NCBI GenBank assembly: GCA_001414345.1
Contig: LLCB01000036.1
Span: forward strand, 186,001 to 250,000
Length of the DNA stretch: 64,000 nt
Source: Hymenoscyphus infarciens
Taxonomy: Eukaryota; Ascomycota; Leotiomycetes; Helotiales; Helotiaceae
Direction of reading: 5' to 3'
How positions within the stretch are numbered: the first letter of the stretch is position 1; the number at the start of each line of letters is the position of its first letter. The notes beneath the pieces were generated by a model. The model did not search any database. It was not told where the DNA came from and saw nothing but the letters and a program-made list of their open reading frames with translations. The position numbers and the translations under genes were made by a program. This document shows positions 23,659 through 37,000 of the stretch, one piece after another.

Positions 23659-25300
23659 TATTATAATACGAAATATATACTACTATTAAAGAGATATATA
23701 AGAGTATATTTAGTAGAATAATATATATAAATACTAAGTACTAATATAGAAGAAAAAGCTAAACTAGTCTTTTCTAACTATTAAAGACTAAGTAGTTATA
23801 TATAAGAGGTTTAGATAATATAAAGAGGTTTAAAAACTATTTAAAAGCTAAACTTGAAACTTTCTTAAATTATATAATATAAAATATAACTATTAAAACC
23901 TTATATATATAGTATATACTATATCATCTTAGCTATATAGAATAGTAGGCTATTATATCTCTCTCTTTTAAAAAAGACTTATTCTAAGTCTTAGTATTAT
24001 TAAAGTTAAATTAGAATACTAGATATTATTATTTTAGTTAAAGATATTTAAGTAAGAGTTAGTTTAGGTTCTAATTATAACTAACCTAGTTTATAGAGTA
24101 GATACTGATAAAAGAGACTTTATCTTAGTTATTCTAGTATAAAAAGTAATAAAAGTAATATTTATATTTATATTTACTAAAAGAGTATAGATCTAAGCTA
24201 TTTTATAAGTTAGTAAGAGTTTAAAGTAGAGCTAGAAAAAAATATTAAGAAGTAATATTATAGATAATAGCAATGTTTTAGCTAAGAGTTTACTTTAAGA
24301 GTATACTAATTTATATTTAACTTAAATTTCAAATAAAACTTTTAACTAGTTAGAAGTAAAAAGAAAGTAAAACTCTTATTAGACTAGTAGAGTTTTAGCT
24401 AGTTAAAAGAGTTATTATTAAAGTTATTAAAGTTTAAAATTTTTATTTAAAGTCTAGAATAATAAAAGAGATAGTTCTAGATATAATATTTAGTAGTACT
24501 ATTATATAAACTATATTACTTAGACTTATAAGCTATCTTATTCTCTTTAATAATTTAGATCTTAACTATAATACTTAAGAACGTTTTTTATTATCTTCTT
24601 ATTCTACCTTAGAAGTAGTATTAATAAAAGATATCTTATTAGATTATAGAGAGTTTAAACTAGATAAAGGAGTATTCTAAATAGAATAGCTTACTATTCT
24701 ATATAGCTAAGACTATATAATATATATTATATATATAAGGTTTTAGTAGTTATTATTTTATATTATCTAATTTAGAAAGATTATATATATCTAGACTTTT
24801 AGACCTCTTAATCTCTTTTATATTATCTAAACCTCTTTTATATTATTTAAACCTCTTTTATATTATTTAAACCTCTTATATATAGCTATTTACTCTTCTA
24901 AAGTTAGAAAAGGCTTAGTTTATTCTTTTCTTCTATATTAAAGCTTAGTATTTATATATATTATTCTACTAAATATACTTTTATATACCTTTTTAATAGT
25001 AGTATATATTTTATACTATTATATAAAAAAGAATAAACTCTTTTTTACTAGAAATAGCTTAAATAATATCTTTTTAAGTATATTACTACTTCTAACTCTA
25101 TTTAGACTAGAATCAGACTCTAGTTATAATAACTTCTTAAATAGCGAGAATTCTAAAGATCTCTTAAATAACTAATAATATTAGAGTTTAGTATTAGTTG
25201 TAAATAGCTAGTAAAAACTATATTTATATATTATAAGATTAGAATATACTAAGTATTTCTAAGAATTCTAATAACTCTCTTTATATAAGAAATACTATAT

Positions 25301-25471
25301 TGTCGGTATAACTCAAGAGTAAGTAACTGCTCGGGATAGTATACGTGGGAACACGTAACCTTCTTGCTTAAGAGCTACTTAAGTAGGCATCGTAGCTAGC
25401 TTTACTCGGTATATATAAACGATAATATAACTCTTTTTACATCGCTTTTATAATTATAAGTTATACTAACA
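25301..25471 (+). repeat. 5' LTR of copia-2
   Basis: 171 bp, TGTCGG start and CTAACA end, followed by CTGATTAGTAGACG, which would include the primer-binding site. Confidence 0.9.
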
Positions 25472-26288
25472 CTGATTAGTAGACGTATAGATTAGATACT
25501 TAGTTACTTTATATATTTCTACTATAGATATACTTATATAAAAGTAAACTTAATATTACTAGTAGACTCCTCTTCTCTAATTATAACTTCTTCTACTATT
25601 TAATAACTTTAATAATATACTATAAACGCTTCTTAAGATAAGAAGCGCTAATTATAAATATCGACTTCTTACTAACCTTCTTTTATCTACTAAGACAATT
25701 TATACTCTCTAAGACACTTATTCACCTAAAACCCGATATCTCTTTTATCTATAATCTACTAAGTAAAGTATAAATAGACTTTTAATAACATCTAAATTCA
25801 ATTTAAGAAATAATAACATTTATAATATAATAGATATACTACTGATTCTAACAACTTTAAAAGCTTTAACTTCGGTATAAAAACAAGCTCTAAAGCTAGC
25901 ACTAAAGCTAAAGTCAATGTAAATAGAAGAGACGATTTTTACTACTAAAAGAGAAGAAGAGTATACTAAAGAAGAGAACGAAGATCTTCTCTTTTAGAAC
26001 GAATTTTAAGTAGACTTTAAAGAATAGGATTAAGATAAATTTACTAAAATCTACTAATCTACTACTACTAAGTTATAACAAACACTTTGTAGAAGAGGTA
26101 TATAAGTTAAAATAGATAGACATAAGATGTTTATATCTTAAGTACTATATAATACTATTACTAAGGTTAACTAAACTAAGTAGTTAGATAAAGAATTAAA
26201 GGATATAGTATTAGAAGAAGCTAGTACTAAAGACTTTAGTTCTTATTATAAATATATATTAGAATATACTAAAAGATAATAAAAGCTA

Positions 26289-26686
26289 TCTCTTCAGTTA
26301 TCCTTACACTCTACGTGTAGACGCGTTCAGCAGTCCGGTTTAAAACTACTCTTATTTGAGGTAGTTTCAGACTAAAATCTAGGTAGCTTTGAACTACGAT
26401 GCTGCTAAACCAGTTTAGGAGTGCTAAGATATCAAAATCTGAATTGAAGCAAGAAACACGTCTGCGGGGCGTACTTGAGAGGCCTTCTTTTTGAGGACTT
26501 TTTAGTAGGGGTTTTTAAACATAAGATCATAGGTAAATTATTATTCAATTTCTGTATCGTTATATACTTTGGTAGGGTTTAAAGAATGAGATAATGATTT
26601 AAATATTTAGTCGCGTTAGGGCTGGAAATATGAGGTTAGAACCGCGTTCTACTAAATCACGTAGAGTGTAAGAATAACTGAAGAGA
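26289..26686. mobile_element. 398-bp MITE, nearly free of RIP, inside copia-2
   Basis: Terminal inverted repeats of 29 bp with one mismatch (26289-26317 and 26658-26686), starting TCTCTTCAGTTAT and ending at CTCTACGTG. The flanks are TA on both sides. The rest of copia-2 is continuous on both sides and copia-1 lacks the insert (17881-17921), so both boundaries are fixed by comparison. Composition is normal, with CA and TG common, in sharp contrast with its host. It has no coding capacity. The superfamily is unclear: TA flanks suggest Tc1/mariner or PIF, but the empty site reads GCTATAGTA, so a true TA duplication is not proven. Confidence 0.85.
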
Positions 26687-26698
26687 TAGTAATAATAT

Positions 26699-26740
26699 CT
26701 ATAACCTCTATAACCTCTATAACCTCTATAACCTCTATAA
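26699..26740 (+). repeat. 9-bp tandem repeat in the gag region of copia-2
   Basis: ATAACCTCT repeated about four times; a shorter degenerate version exists in copia-1 near 17870-17905. A period of nine would encode a tripeptide repeat in gag. Confidence 0.6.
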
Positions 26741-29700
26741 TAATAACCTCTAGTTAAAAATGTTACTTAAAACACCTAATCTAAGATAAAGGCTAGAGAC
26801 GAAGCTTTATAAGCCTCTACTATATAATAATTATTCTCTATATAATAATAATAATAACTAATATCTTTAATAACTTTAATTCTACTAACTAAAAGAAGAG
26901 ATTTAAACGATTCTATATAACCTCTAATCTAACCTCTAAGTCTACTAAAAGATAACTATACCTCTTTCTTTATATTATACTAATTTAATAATAATACTAT
27001 TACTAATAACTTTAATAATACCTCTAAGTATCTAGAACATAATTAGTAATAAGATAATCTTAGTAGAAGACTACTAGTATAAATAAATATAGTATATTTC
27101 AAACTAGAATTAGCTTCTTAAAGTTTAAAGAGTTAAGACTACTCTTATATATTAGGTACCTTTATAAAAGTATATAAGGACGATTAAAAGTATAATAGAA
27201 AAGAAGACAACTTTATAATTAAAGTTATAATATTTAAAGACATATATAAGAGAAGTAGAGTATTACTAGTAATTTACTCTCTTATCTTCTCTACTATATT
27301 AAAAGGTAACGCTTTAAATTACTTTTATACTATACTTTTTAATAAATATAATAATTAATCTTTTAAAGTTTTATCTATATTTATATAATAATACTTCGAA
27401 GATAAACTTTATAAAAGAGGCTAATTATCTAAGTAGAATAATATTAATTTATAAGAAATAATATAAGTATCTAGAGTATTAATATTAAAGTCTTTTAAGA
27501 ATATATTATTAAGACTTAATTTACTAAGATTTTCTCTCTCTATAGACTTTTATACTAATAGTTAATTTTTAAATAAGCTAATTTTAATATATAAAAAGGT
27601 CTTAGATTATACTATTATAATATTAACCTTACTCTAAGACTCTTCGATTTCTAATACTATTACTCTCTTATAAAGTTCAATCTAATCCTATATAAAAGTC
27701 TACTTAGAGACAGTTATAAATAAAACTATAATAACTAAAAGACACTTTTATAAGAGTAGACAATATAGTATAAATAAATTTAGTAATTTAGATTAATATA
27801 AGAAGAAGAGAATATATTATATATATAAAAAGAACGACTATTTATCTTAGGATTATAGTTAAGAAGAATAGAACTATTACCTAAATAGACTAATATAAAT
27901 TCTAGATACTTTAAAAGTAAGTAGGATAAGTATACTAGAAAGGTATATAACATAAACATAGTATATACTTAGAGTACCTAAGAAGAGGAAATATTAAAGA
28001 CACTTTATACTATTACTCTATTAAAAGAAGATAGTTACTTATTAGATACTAGCTTAGATAATAAAGTTATTTATTATAATATTACTTCTACGAGATTTAT
28101 TAACGATTTAAATACTAAATAACTTACTATAAATTTAATAAGTTTAGTATAAAAACACGCTATTAATAGATATATTCTATAAAACTTAAATAATACTTCT
28201 AACGTTATATACGAATTTATAAAGGAGGTGTTTATAATAATAGCTAAAAGATATATAAAAGAGAACTTCTTTAGTATAATAATTAATACTAAGGTAGCTT
28301 AAAAGTTAAGTATAAGATATAAGTAATATCTTATATATATTAGACTTATTAAAAGCGTCTTAATTAATAAAGGTATAAAGGGTTAATTTAACATCTAGTT
28401 TAGTAAGAGATATACTCTATCTTTAAGATTGATAATAATTAATATACTAATTAGAAAAGCTAAATTCTATATAGTATAATCTAATACCTCTTTTATCCTT
28501 TATATTAATAATATAAACAACCTAAAAGTTACTTTAAATAATCTTTAAAACATACTTATCTAAGAAAATAAGAAAGGAATAGAGATTGAAAAGTTCTCTA
28601 TTATATAGCGATTTAGATACCCTTTTCTACTCTAAGATGAAGCTATATATAACTTTATATAGAAATACCTAATATTTCTTATAAATATTAATATTTAACG
28701 ACTTTATAAGCAATTTAGCTACTTATTAGTACTAAGATTATAACGTATATTAGAAAGAGCTAGGTATTATATTAACTAAGACATCCTTTAACATCTTATT
28801 AAATTTTATAAATACTATTAAAAGTATAGAGGTTTACCTAGCTAATTTAAGTTCACCTTTTATAATAACCTTAAATTTAATTATAGTGTTTTAATTAATA
28901 CTTTCTTTCTTAATAAGTAGGCAGTCTTATACTATATAAATAAAGTAATAAGGTATTAAGTAAGTAACTTTTTACTAGATATAAAAGTAACGATTATATA
29001 AAAGGTCTTCTAAAAATATTAGATTAATATATATCTTAGATCTCTTGATTATATTATTATAGATACTAGAATAAACTTTATTAGAAAGGACTTTATATAC
29101 TCTACTACTAGAATAGGTACTATAGTAAAAACTATACTAGTTAAGACATATAATTTAATTAGTATAGTAGAAGGTTATTATAGACTAATTTAATAGATAT
29201 ATAATATTATATATAAATAAGAGCTCTATCTCTTATAAAGTTTAGTACTTTAAATAGCCTTTAAAGTAATTAATAATATAATAGACCTAAATAGACTAGT
29301 CTCTACTCTATTAGTATATAAGGCATATACTCGAATAACTATAACTAACGTATCTTTATAACCGATTTCTATAAGATCTAAGACCTATAAAAAAGCTACT
29401 TAAGAGGTATAAAAGTAGATCGTATTCTATTAAGTTAAAGAAGCTCTTAATATATAAAATAGACTAATTAACTAAGTTAAGAACTTACTCTTAAATTTAA
29501 ACGTTTTAGTATAAAAGGAGTATATAAAGTCTTAGATAAGACCTTTTATTCTTTAAGGAATCGAGAATAAGGACTATATTATAGTACTACTAAGTAGTTC
29601 TATAAAATTTTAATCTATAGTTATAAAGCTATACTTTATTAAAACTTCTAAAACTTCTAGAATAATACTAGTAACTAAGGAAGTTTCTAGTATAGCACTG

Positions 29701-31722
29701 TCTAAAACAATACTATAACTCTATAAAAAAGGAAGAACTTTTAAGTAATAAGGTAGATAAGATATTAAATAATATTTACCTTCTCTTTAATACTAACTTT
29801 AATAGTTATAAATCTGCTAAAATACTAATATTCTAGAAACTATACTAGAACCTCTCTAGAAGCGCAGACGTAGATAGTCTTAAAAGTATCTAAGGCCTCT
29901 AAGTAATATTAAAGTATTATTCTAGTAGTTAGATACTTTTATTAATAATATTAACTATATCACTCTTAAAGATATTAAAATTTTTCTTACTAATTTAAGT
30001 AAACCTTATAATATCAAAGTCTTTATAGCTAATAATAGTATAATATATATTAAATTATAATAAAAGGAAATTAATAGATTAACTAATTATAATATTTTTA
30101 AGATTATTACTTAGAAGGAATTACCTCTTAATACTAGAATATTTAGATTACGCTTTATAAATAATATTAAATTTAAGAGTATAGTACTTACTTTTATAAA
30201 GTTAAGATTAGTAATCTAAGTATATAATAATACTAGAAAGTTACTAGTGTTTACTTAAGCGTCTATAATTTAGAAAATAAGCTAGAGAATAATCCTTATA
30301 CTTATTATAATACTTCTAGATTTATAAGTATTTATTTAGAATATCATATAAGTATATATATAATTATTAACTAACTTAAATTAGAAATTCTTTATATACT
30401 CTCTTAAAGGTTATTCTTAATAGAAGGATATATTCTTTAAAGTAATTAAGCTATTATATAGTATTCTAGAAGCTAGTAACTATTAGTTTATAACGTACTA
30501 TAAATACTATATTATAAGGCTTATAATAGAATAGTTAATATTTAACCTCTGTCTTTTATATACTAAGTTATACTAATATAATAAGTAAGTAAAATTAAAT
30601 ACCCCTTTTAGTATAGTAGGTCTTTAAACTAATAATACTCTTATACTTACTAATAATACCTTTACTAATAAAGAGGAGGTTATTATTAACAAGGCTGGTT
30701 TTATATCTAAAGAAAGAGAAGAGCTTACTATTAACTATCTAATTAAATTTAATAGAGAGCTAATTACTAAGTATTAAGACAGCTTTATATCTCTTACTTA
30801 AGATTATATAAAATACTTAAATTTAGTATAAGAAGTTCTAACTAAGATATCTAATATAAAAGAGGTATTATATATAGTAGATACTAAAGATTAATATGTT
30901 ATATAATATACTAGAGGAGTATACTTAGCTATATTATCTTAAATTAAGGCTGCTTTCGACTTATTATATGCTACTTAAACTATTAATTCTTAAGATAATA
31001 ATATTTCCCTCTTTAATAAACGAATTTAGTAGTAAATTAATAATACTATAAGAGGACTTAAATTCGTTAAGTTAGATAAATCTTCCTTAAAGTTATATAC
31101 TTTTATTAATAGATTATTTATTAATAATAAGGACTTATTATTATAAATCGGTTATATTATTACTCTTATAAATAAAGACAATAATACTAACATCTTATAT
31201 TAGTCTTCTACTAAATATAAAAGAGTTACCTATAGTGTTTTAGTATTAGAATTATATATAATAAGCTCTGGATTTAATACTATAGCTTTAATAAAATCGA
31301 CTTTTAAAAGTATCTTAGGATTTAAGGTACTATTTATAGTATATACTAATTCGAAGTCTATTTACGAATATATAGCTAAATTAGATACGACTAAAGAGAA
31401 GTAACTAATAATTAATGTTATATATCTATAAGAAGTATATAAATTAAGAGAGATTAATAAGATTAAATAGATTAATAGTAAGAGTAATTCTATAGATACT
31501 ATAACTAAAAAGAGTTGCTATAATACTCTGTAAAAGTTGATTAATACTAATAAGCTAGATATTAACCTTATAGAGTAGGTAGAACGAAATAAGAGATAAT
31601 AGAGAACTAAAATAGAGCCTTCTTATTAGTCGAGAATAGAGATAAAGAGCTCTGATTAGTTAGATTAGATATATGTTTTTTAATAATTTTAAGTAACTTC
31701 GACCTTTTTAGAGAGGTGCTAG

Positions 31723-31893
31723 TGTCGGTATAACTTAAGAGTAAGTAACTACTCGGGATAGCACACGTGGGAACACGTGACCTTCTCGCTTAAGAGCTAC
31801 TTAAGTAGGTATCGTAGCTAGCTTTACTCGGTATATACGAACGATAATATAACTCTTTTTATATCGCTTTTATAACTATAAGTTATACTAATA
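31723..31893 (+). repeat. 3' LTR of copia-2
   Basis: 171 bp, same as the 5' LTR. It retains two CACGTG palindromes (31760-31765, 31770-31775), possible bHLH-type sites in the LTR promoter that are partly mutated in the other copies. Followed by TATAT. Confidence 0.9.
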
Positions 31894-33858
31894 TATATAA
31901 AGTTTAATAAAGTTACTATATTATAGTTATTATAAAAGCTTCTAAATCTACTCTTATCTGTCTTTTTCTAAAATTAATATTATATTAATCTCTATTCTAC
32001 TATAAAGTATTAAACTCTCTTTCTAAAAAGTATTTAAATAGTAACTATATATTAAAAAATAAAAGAGTCTAATAAAATAATAAGTAAAACTTCTTAAATA
32101 TAGAGAATATATAGTTAGTTATATAAGTTTTAAAAGTAGAAAATTAAAAAATAAAGAATTAGCTAGCTAAGCTTAAAAAGAAAATAAGTAATATTTAAAG
32201 TTAATAAATTACTACTTTAAACTCTTTTTAATCTAACTCTTATTTAAACTCTTATTGAAACCTTTCTTTAAACCTTTTAAACTTAAATTTATATCTCTTT
32301 TAGCTAAGAGAGACTTCTATTTCTAATATCTTCTAATAATCTACTCTTATCTAATATAGTACTAAAGCTACTTTAAATACTCTTTAATAATATAAAAGTA
32401 AAAAGAATAAACTTATAAATAATAATATTAGTTTACTTATATACTAGTAATAGAAGATATTAATATAAAATAGACTTTATATAAATACTAATTATTATAA
32501 AACCTTTTTAACTTAAAAAGCTCTTATTTAAAGTATAATAACTAAACTAGCTAAAGACTATTTAGAGCTTAGATATAAGTTAGAGTTAGTTTAAAACGCT
32601 TTCTAAATTTAAGAAGATATAATTACTTATTTAAATATATACTTTTTAACTAGTTATAAAAAGAAGAATACTTAAAACTCTTTTAGATTCTTATAAAAAA
32701 TATTAAAGAAACTTTTATTAATTTTAAGCGTTACTTTTTAAGTATAATTATACTTAAAGAGATATAAGAATTAGAAGAGTTCTTTTAAATATAAAATAAG
32801 CTTATATTATAGCTTTAAAACTTAGCTATTTTAAGAGAAAGATAATAGAACTATAACTTTATTAAAATAGTATTTAATCTTTTAGCTATAAATAAGAAGA
32901 TATACTAAAACGTTAAATTATTAGAAATAATAAATTTATTTAATATTAATACTTTAGTTTAAAATACTCCTCTATTTAACTTAAACTTTCTATAATCTAA
33001 TAGTAAATCTTCTACTACTTTTAAAGTAGAATTAGAATTAGAAGATAATAAATAAGTTCTTAAATACTTTAGTTTAAACTTAAATTATAAAAAGAATAAG
33101 ATAATACTTTTTATTATTTTTAAATACTTAAATAATATAATAACTTTAGTATTAAGTTTATTTAATTAGCTAAAACTACTTCCTTTATTATTATAGATTT
33201 TAAATAGTATTTTTAATATTTAGTAGTAAGTTTATTTTAACTAGCTAAAACTCTACTAACTTTAGTATAAAATCTTATATTCTTTATATATTTACTTTCT
33301 TTTACTTCTAACTAGGTTAGAAGTTTTATTTAAATCTTTTAAATTAAATATAAATTAGTATACTTATAAAATAAACTCTTAACTAAGATACTACTATTAT
33401 TTATAATAATATTATCTCTTAATATTTACTTCTAACTCTATTTTTAACTTTTTTTAACTTTACTCTAAACTCTCTTTTACTTATAAGATAGCTTAAATCT
33501 ATACTCTTTTAGTAAATATAAATATAACTAAATACTTTTAATACTAGAATAACTAGAAAACAAAGTCTCTTTTATAAGTATTTATAAATTAGAAGAGTTA
33601 TAATTTAGATTTAAACCTAACTCTTATTTATAACTTTTAACTAAAATAATAATATCTAATATCTTAATTTAGCTTTTAATAATACTAAAACTTAAAATAA
33701 GTCTTTTTTAAGAGAAAGAGATATAATAGTCTATTATTCTATATAGCTAAGATTATATAGTATATACTATATATATAAGATTTTAGTAGTTATTATTTTA
33801 TATTATTTAATTTAGAAAGATTATATATATCTAGGCTTTTAGATCTCTTAACCTCTTT

Positions 33859-34049
33859 TATAACAGCTCTCTACAAATATATAAAGAGAGTACTTATAGA
33901 ATAGTACCTAATATTAAGAAAAACTAAACTAAAGAGAAAAGCGAAGAGTATAAGCACTCTAGCTTTATTTATATATATTAAGCGAAGCCTTAGTAAAGCC
34001 TTAGGATAACCTAGTTATAAAAGTAACGTTTATAACTAGGACTATTATA
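33859..34049 (-). repeat. 3' LTR of the gypsy element
   Basis: Begins TATAACAG (TG altered to TA) and ends GACTATTATA. Matches 39468-39660. Confidence 0.85.
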
Positions 34050-37000
34050 CTACTCTCTCTTTAAACGAGCCTCTTATAACTAAGTAGCTTTATTCTTCTT
34101 TAATATAGGAGTATTAACTTCTAGCTTACTATAATCCTCTCTCCTAGCCTTATATACTACTTTCTATAGTAGAAGAGCTTTTAAAAGACTAGCTATCTTT
34201 AGCTTCTCTAAATAGAACCTCTCTACTAGTTATAGTATATAGATTAGTTATTAAGCTAGATACTAATTAAGGTCTTTATTATAGCCTTTCTACTTAATTT
34301 AGTAATAGAGAGACTACTATCTCTTCTTACTAGCTAGTCTTTCTTTAACCTCTTATTTCTCTTCTTTATTTATAATAATTAGTAGAGGTAGTATAACTAC
34401 CTATCCTAGTAAGAGATTATCTATAACCTTATATAACCTCTTAAGAGTAAAGATAGAGTAGACTTTAATAGAAGCTAGTAGTTATAATTAGAAAGTAGAA
34501 CCTACTTCTTTAAGAATCTTAAAAGAGCTAGCTATCTAGTAGTCTAGCTTTTAACTTAGTTATTAAGTTATCTAGTCTTTTATTATAATAAAGACTATAT
34601 CTCTTACTCTAAAATTGACGTCTTATCTATATTTATTTATATCTTATTCCTTCTTCTATTAAGCTTTTAATATATTTACTTAGCTAACGTCTAAGACCTT
34701 CTAGATTATCTTTATAACTACTATAGTCTCTTCTTATAATAGCTATTCTTTTATATTAGCTAGTTCTAGTATTTACTAGTTAAATAAAGTTCTTAGTATA
34801 TATCTCTTTTATAACTTAAAAGGTAATATTCTAATAGTACTATAAAGTAGTACTAACTATATATAGTCTATTATTAGAAGGATCTTAAACTAATTAGTAT
34901 AATAATAATTAATATATAGCTATAAGTGCTAATTAAAGTATTAACTTATAATCTTAGTCTAGCTATTAGTTTAAGCGTAGTTTATAGTAGAAAGTTAAAG
35001 CTAAACACCTAGGATTTAAGTAAACTCCTTCTAAAACGTAGTAATAAAGTAAGAGCCTCTATCTAATATTATACTTTCTAGAATCTTATAATATTATAAA
35101 TCATATTTAATATATAACCTTACTATTTATTTAAAAGTAATATTCTTATAGTAGAGTATTAAAATAGACTACTTAGATAAGTAGTCTATTACTATAAATA
35201 TGTTATTATAACTATACTTATTAACTAGAAAGGACTTAAAATCTATAGCTATATATTACTATATATATAGTAGTACTAAGAGTAGGTATAAATAGCTAGG
35301 TATTTTATCTTAAGAAACGTCTACTCTTCTATGTTTATAGTAGTTTTATATATATCTTATAATATTAGCTTTTATATTTTACTAAATATATCTTAAATAT
35401 AGAATCTAGTAGGTCTTATCTCTTTCTAGATAAGCTAAAAGTATTTAATTATAAGCCTTATAAATTAGGTCTATTCTTAGTATATCTATATCTAGTACTA
35501 CTAAGTAGTCTTAGTAAAGTAAAAGGCCTTTCTCTAAAGTATATAAGGAATTAGTATTAGTTTTAGCTTATACTTATATAGCTTAAAGTATTATAGCATC
35601 CTTATTTACTTAGTAGATTCGTTCTAAAAGTATAAATAATTCTTAGAAGTAGTCTTTATTAACTAGAGCTAGTATAATTAAGCTTATTTTAACCTCTAGG
35701 TCTTTAAGTACTTTTATATTAACTTATTTCTTTATTAAAAGTATATAAGTCTAGTACTACTCTTTAAGTTTCTTTTATAAGTATATCTTATTTACTTTAT
35801 AAGTTAAAGTATCTATTTTCTCGTTCTTATACTTTAAATAGAATATAATAATAAAATAGTACTTAGCTAAGGCTTTAGCTTACTTTACTTAATAAATAGT
35901 AAGTTATATAGTAGTTATAAAGTACTTAAGCGCTTTATAATTAGTATTAATATAGATCTTTAAATAAGTGCTTTATAGTTCTAGTCTCTATTTTATAAGT
36001 AAGTATATAATAGTAAGTAGCTCTTTATTATATATTTTATAGTTATACTTAGCTAGAGATATAGTCTTACTAAAGTAGGCTATAAGGTACTATTCTCTAT
36101 TAGCTTATTATTATTATAATACTCTAGTAATAATTCTATCTAAAGTATTTATCTTAATTATAATAAGAAGGTTAAGAGAGTAGTAGTAGAGAATTAGTAT
36201 AGAAGTAAGTACTACTTTTAGGTCTTTAAATACTTTCTAATACTTCTTATTTAAATTAAAAGGTATATTATTTTATATTAAGTATATTAAAAGCTTTATA
36301 ATTATATTATAGTTCTAGATAAACCTTTAATAGAAGTTATAAAAACTAAAAAAGCTCTAAACGCCTTTTACTATCTTTAGAGCTTACTATTTCTATACTA
36401 CTAAGACCTTTTTAGAGTCTACTTTAATACTATTAATACTAATAATAAACTTAAAGTATTTTATCTTCTTAATATTAAACTTATACTTCTTAATATTAAC
36501 TTATAACCTAGTATTCTTAAGATATTAAAAGACTTTTTATATATACTCTTTATATTTAAAGACGTTTAATAAGTAGATAAGGATATTATCTAAATAGATA
36601 AAGTAGAAGTTATTTAGATAGTTAAATAGAACGTTATTTATATAGTATTAGTAGGTAGATAGGCTATTTATTAGACTAAATAGTAGAACCTTATACTTAT
36701 ATATTCTATAATAGATATAAAAAGTAGTTAATTCCTTAATATTTAGATCTATTTATATATAGTAAAAGGCTTATTAGATATCTAGCTTAGTAAAAATATA
36801 AGCTTAACTAATATATATAAGTGTTTTATTAATTAAAGATAATAGATAGTAGTTCTTTTAAGTAAGATTATTAAGTTTTTAGAAGTTAATATAGAAATAT
36901 AGCCTTCTATCTACTTTCTTTATAAATAAAATAAGAGTAGTAAAGAAGAACTAGCTATATTTAATAAACCCTTTATAAAGATTCTCTAAGATATATTCCT

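Larger units (their letters stand above)
25301..31893 (+). mobile_element. Ty1/copia LTR retrotransposon copia-2, RIP-dead, with MITE insert
   Basis: LTRs of 171 bp at 25301-25471 and 31723-31893 (TGTCGGTATAAC...), target duplication TATAT. The + strand order is readable through TAA/TAG stops. A gag zinc knuckle lies near 27816-27870 (CxxC-like YIYKKNDYL). The integrase core is near 29059-29220 (IDTRINFIRKDF, then NLISIVEGYYRLI, cognate to the copia NSIGKVERYH motif). The reverse transcriptase start is near 30190-30290 (RLVI*VYNN...LLVFT). RNase H lies at about 31066-31560 (YTNSKSIYEYIAKLDTTKEK). The order integrase before RT defines copia. Without the 398-bp MITE it is 6,195 bp, close to copia-1. 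It lies in the interior of Y. Confidence 0.9.
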
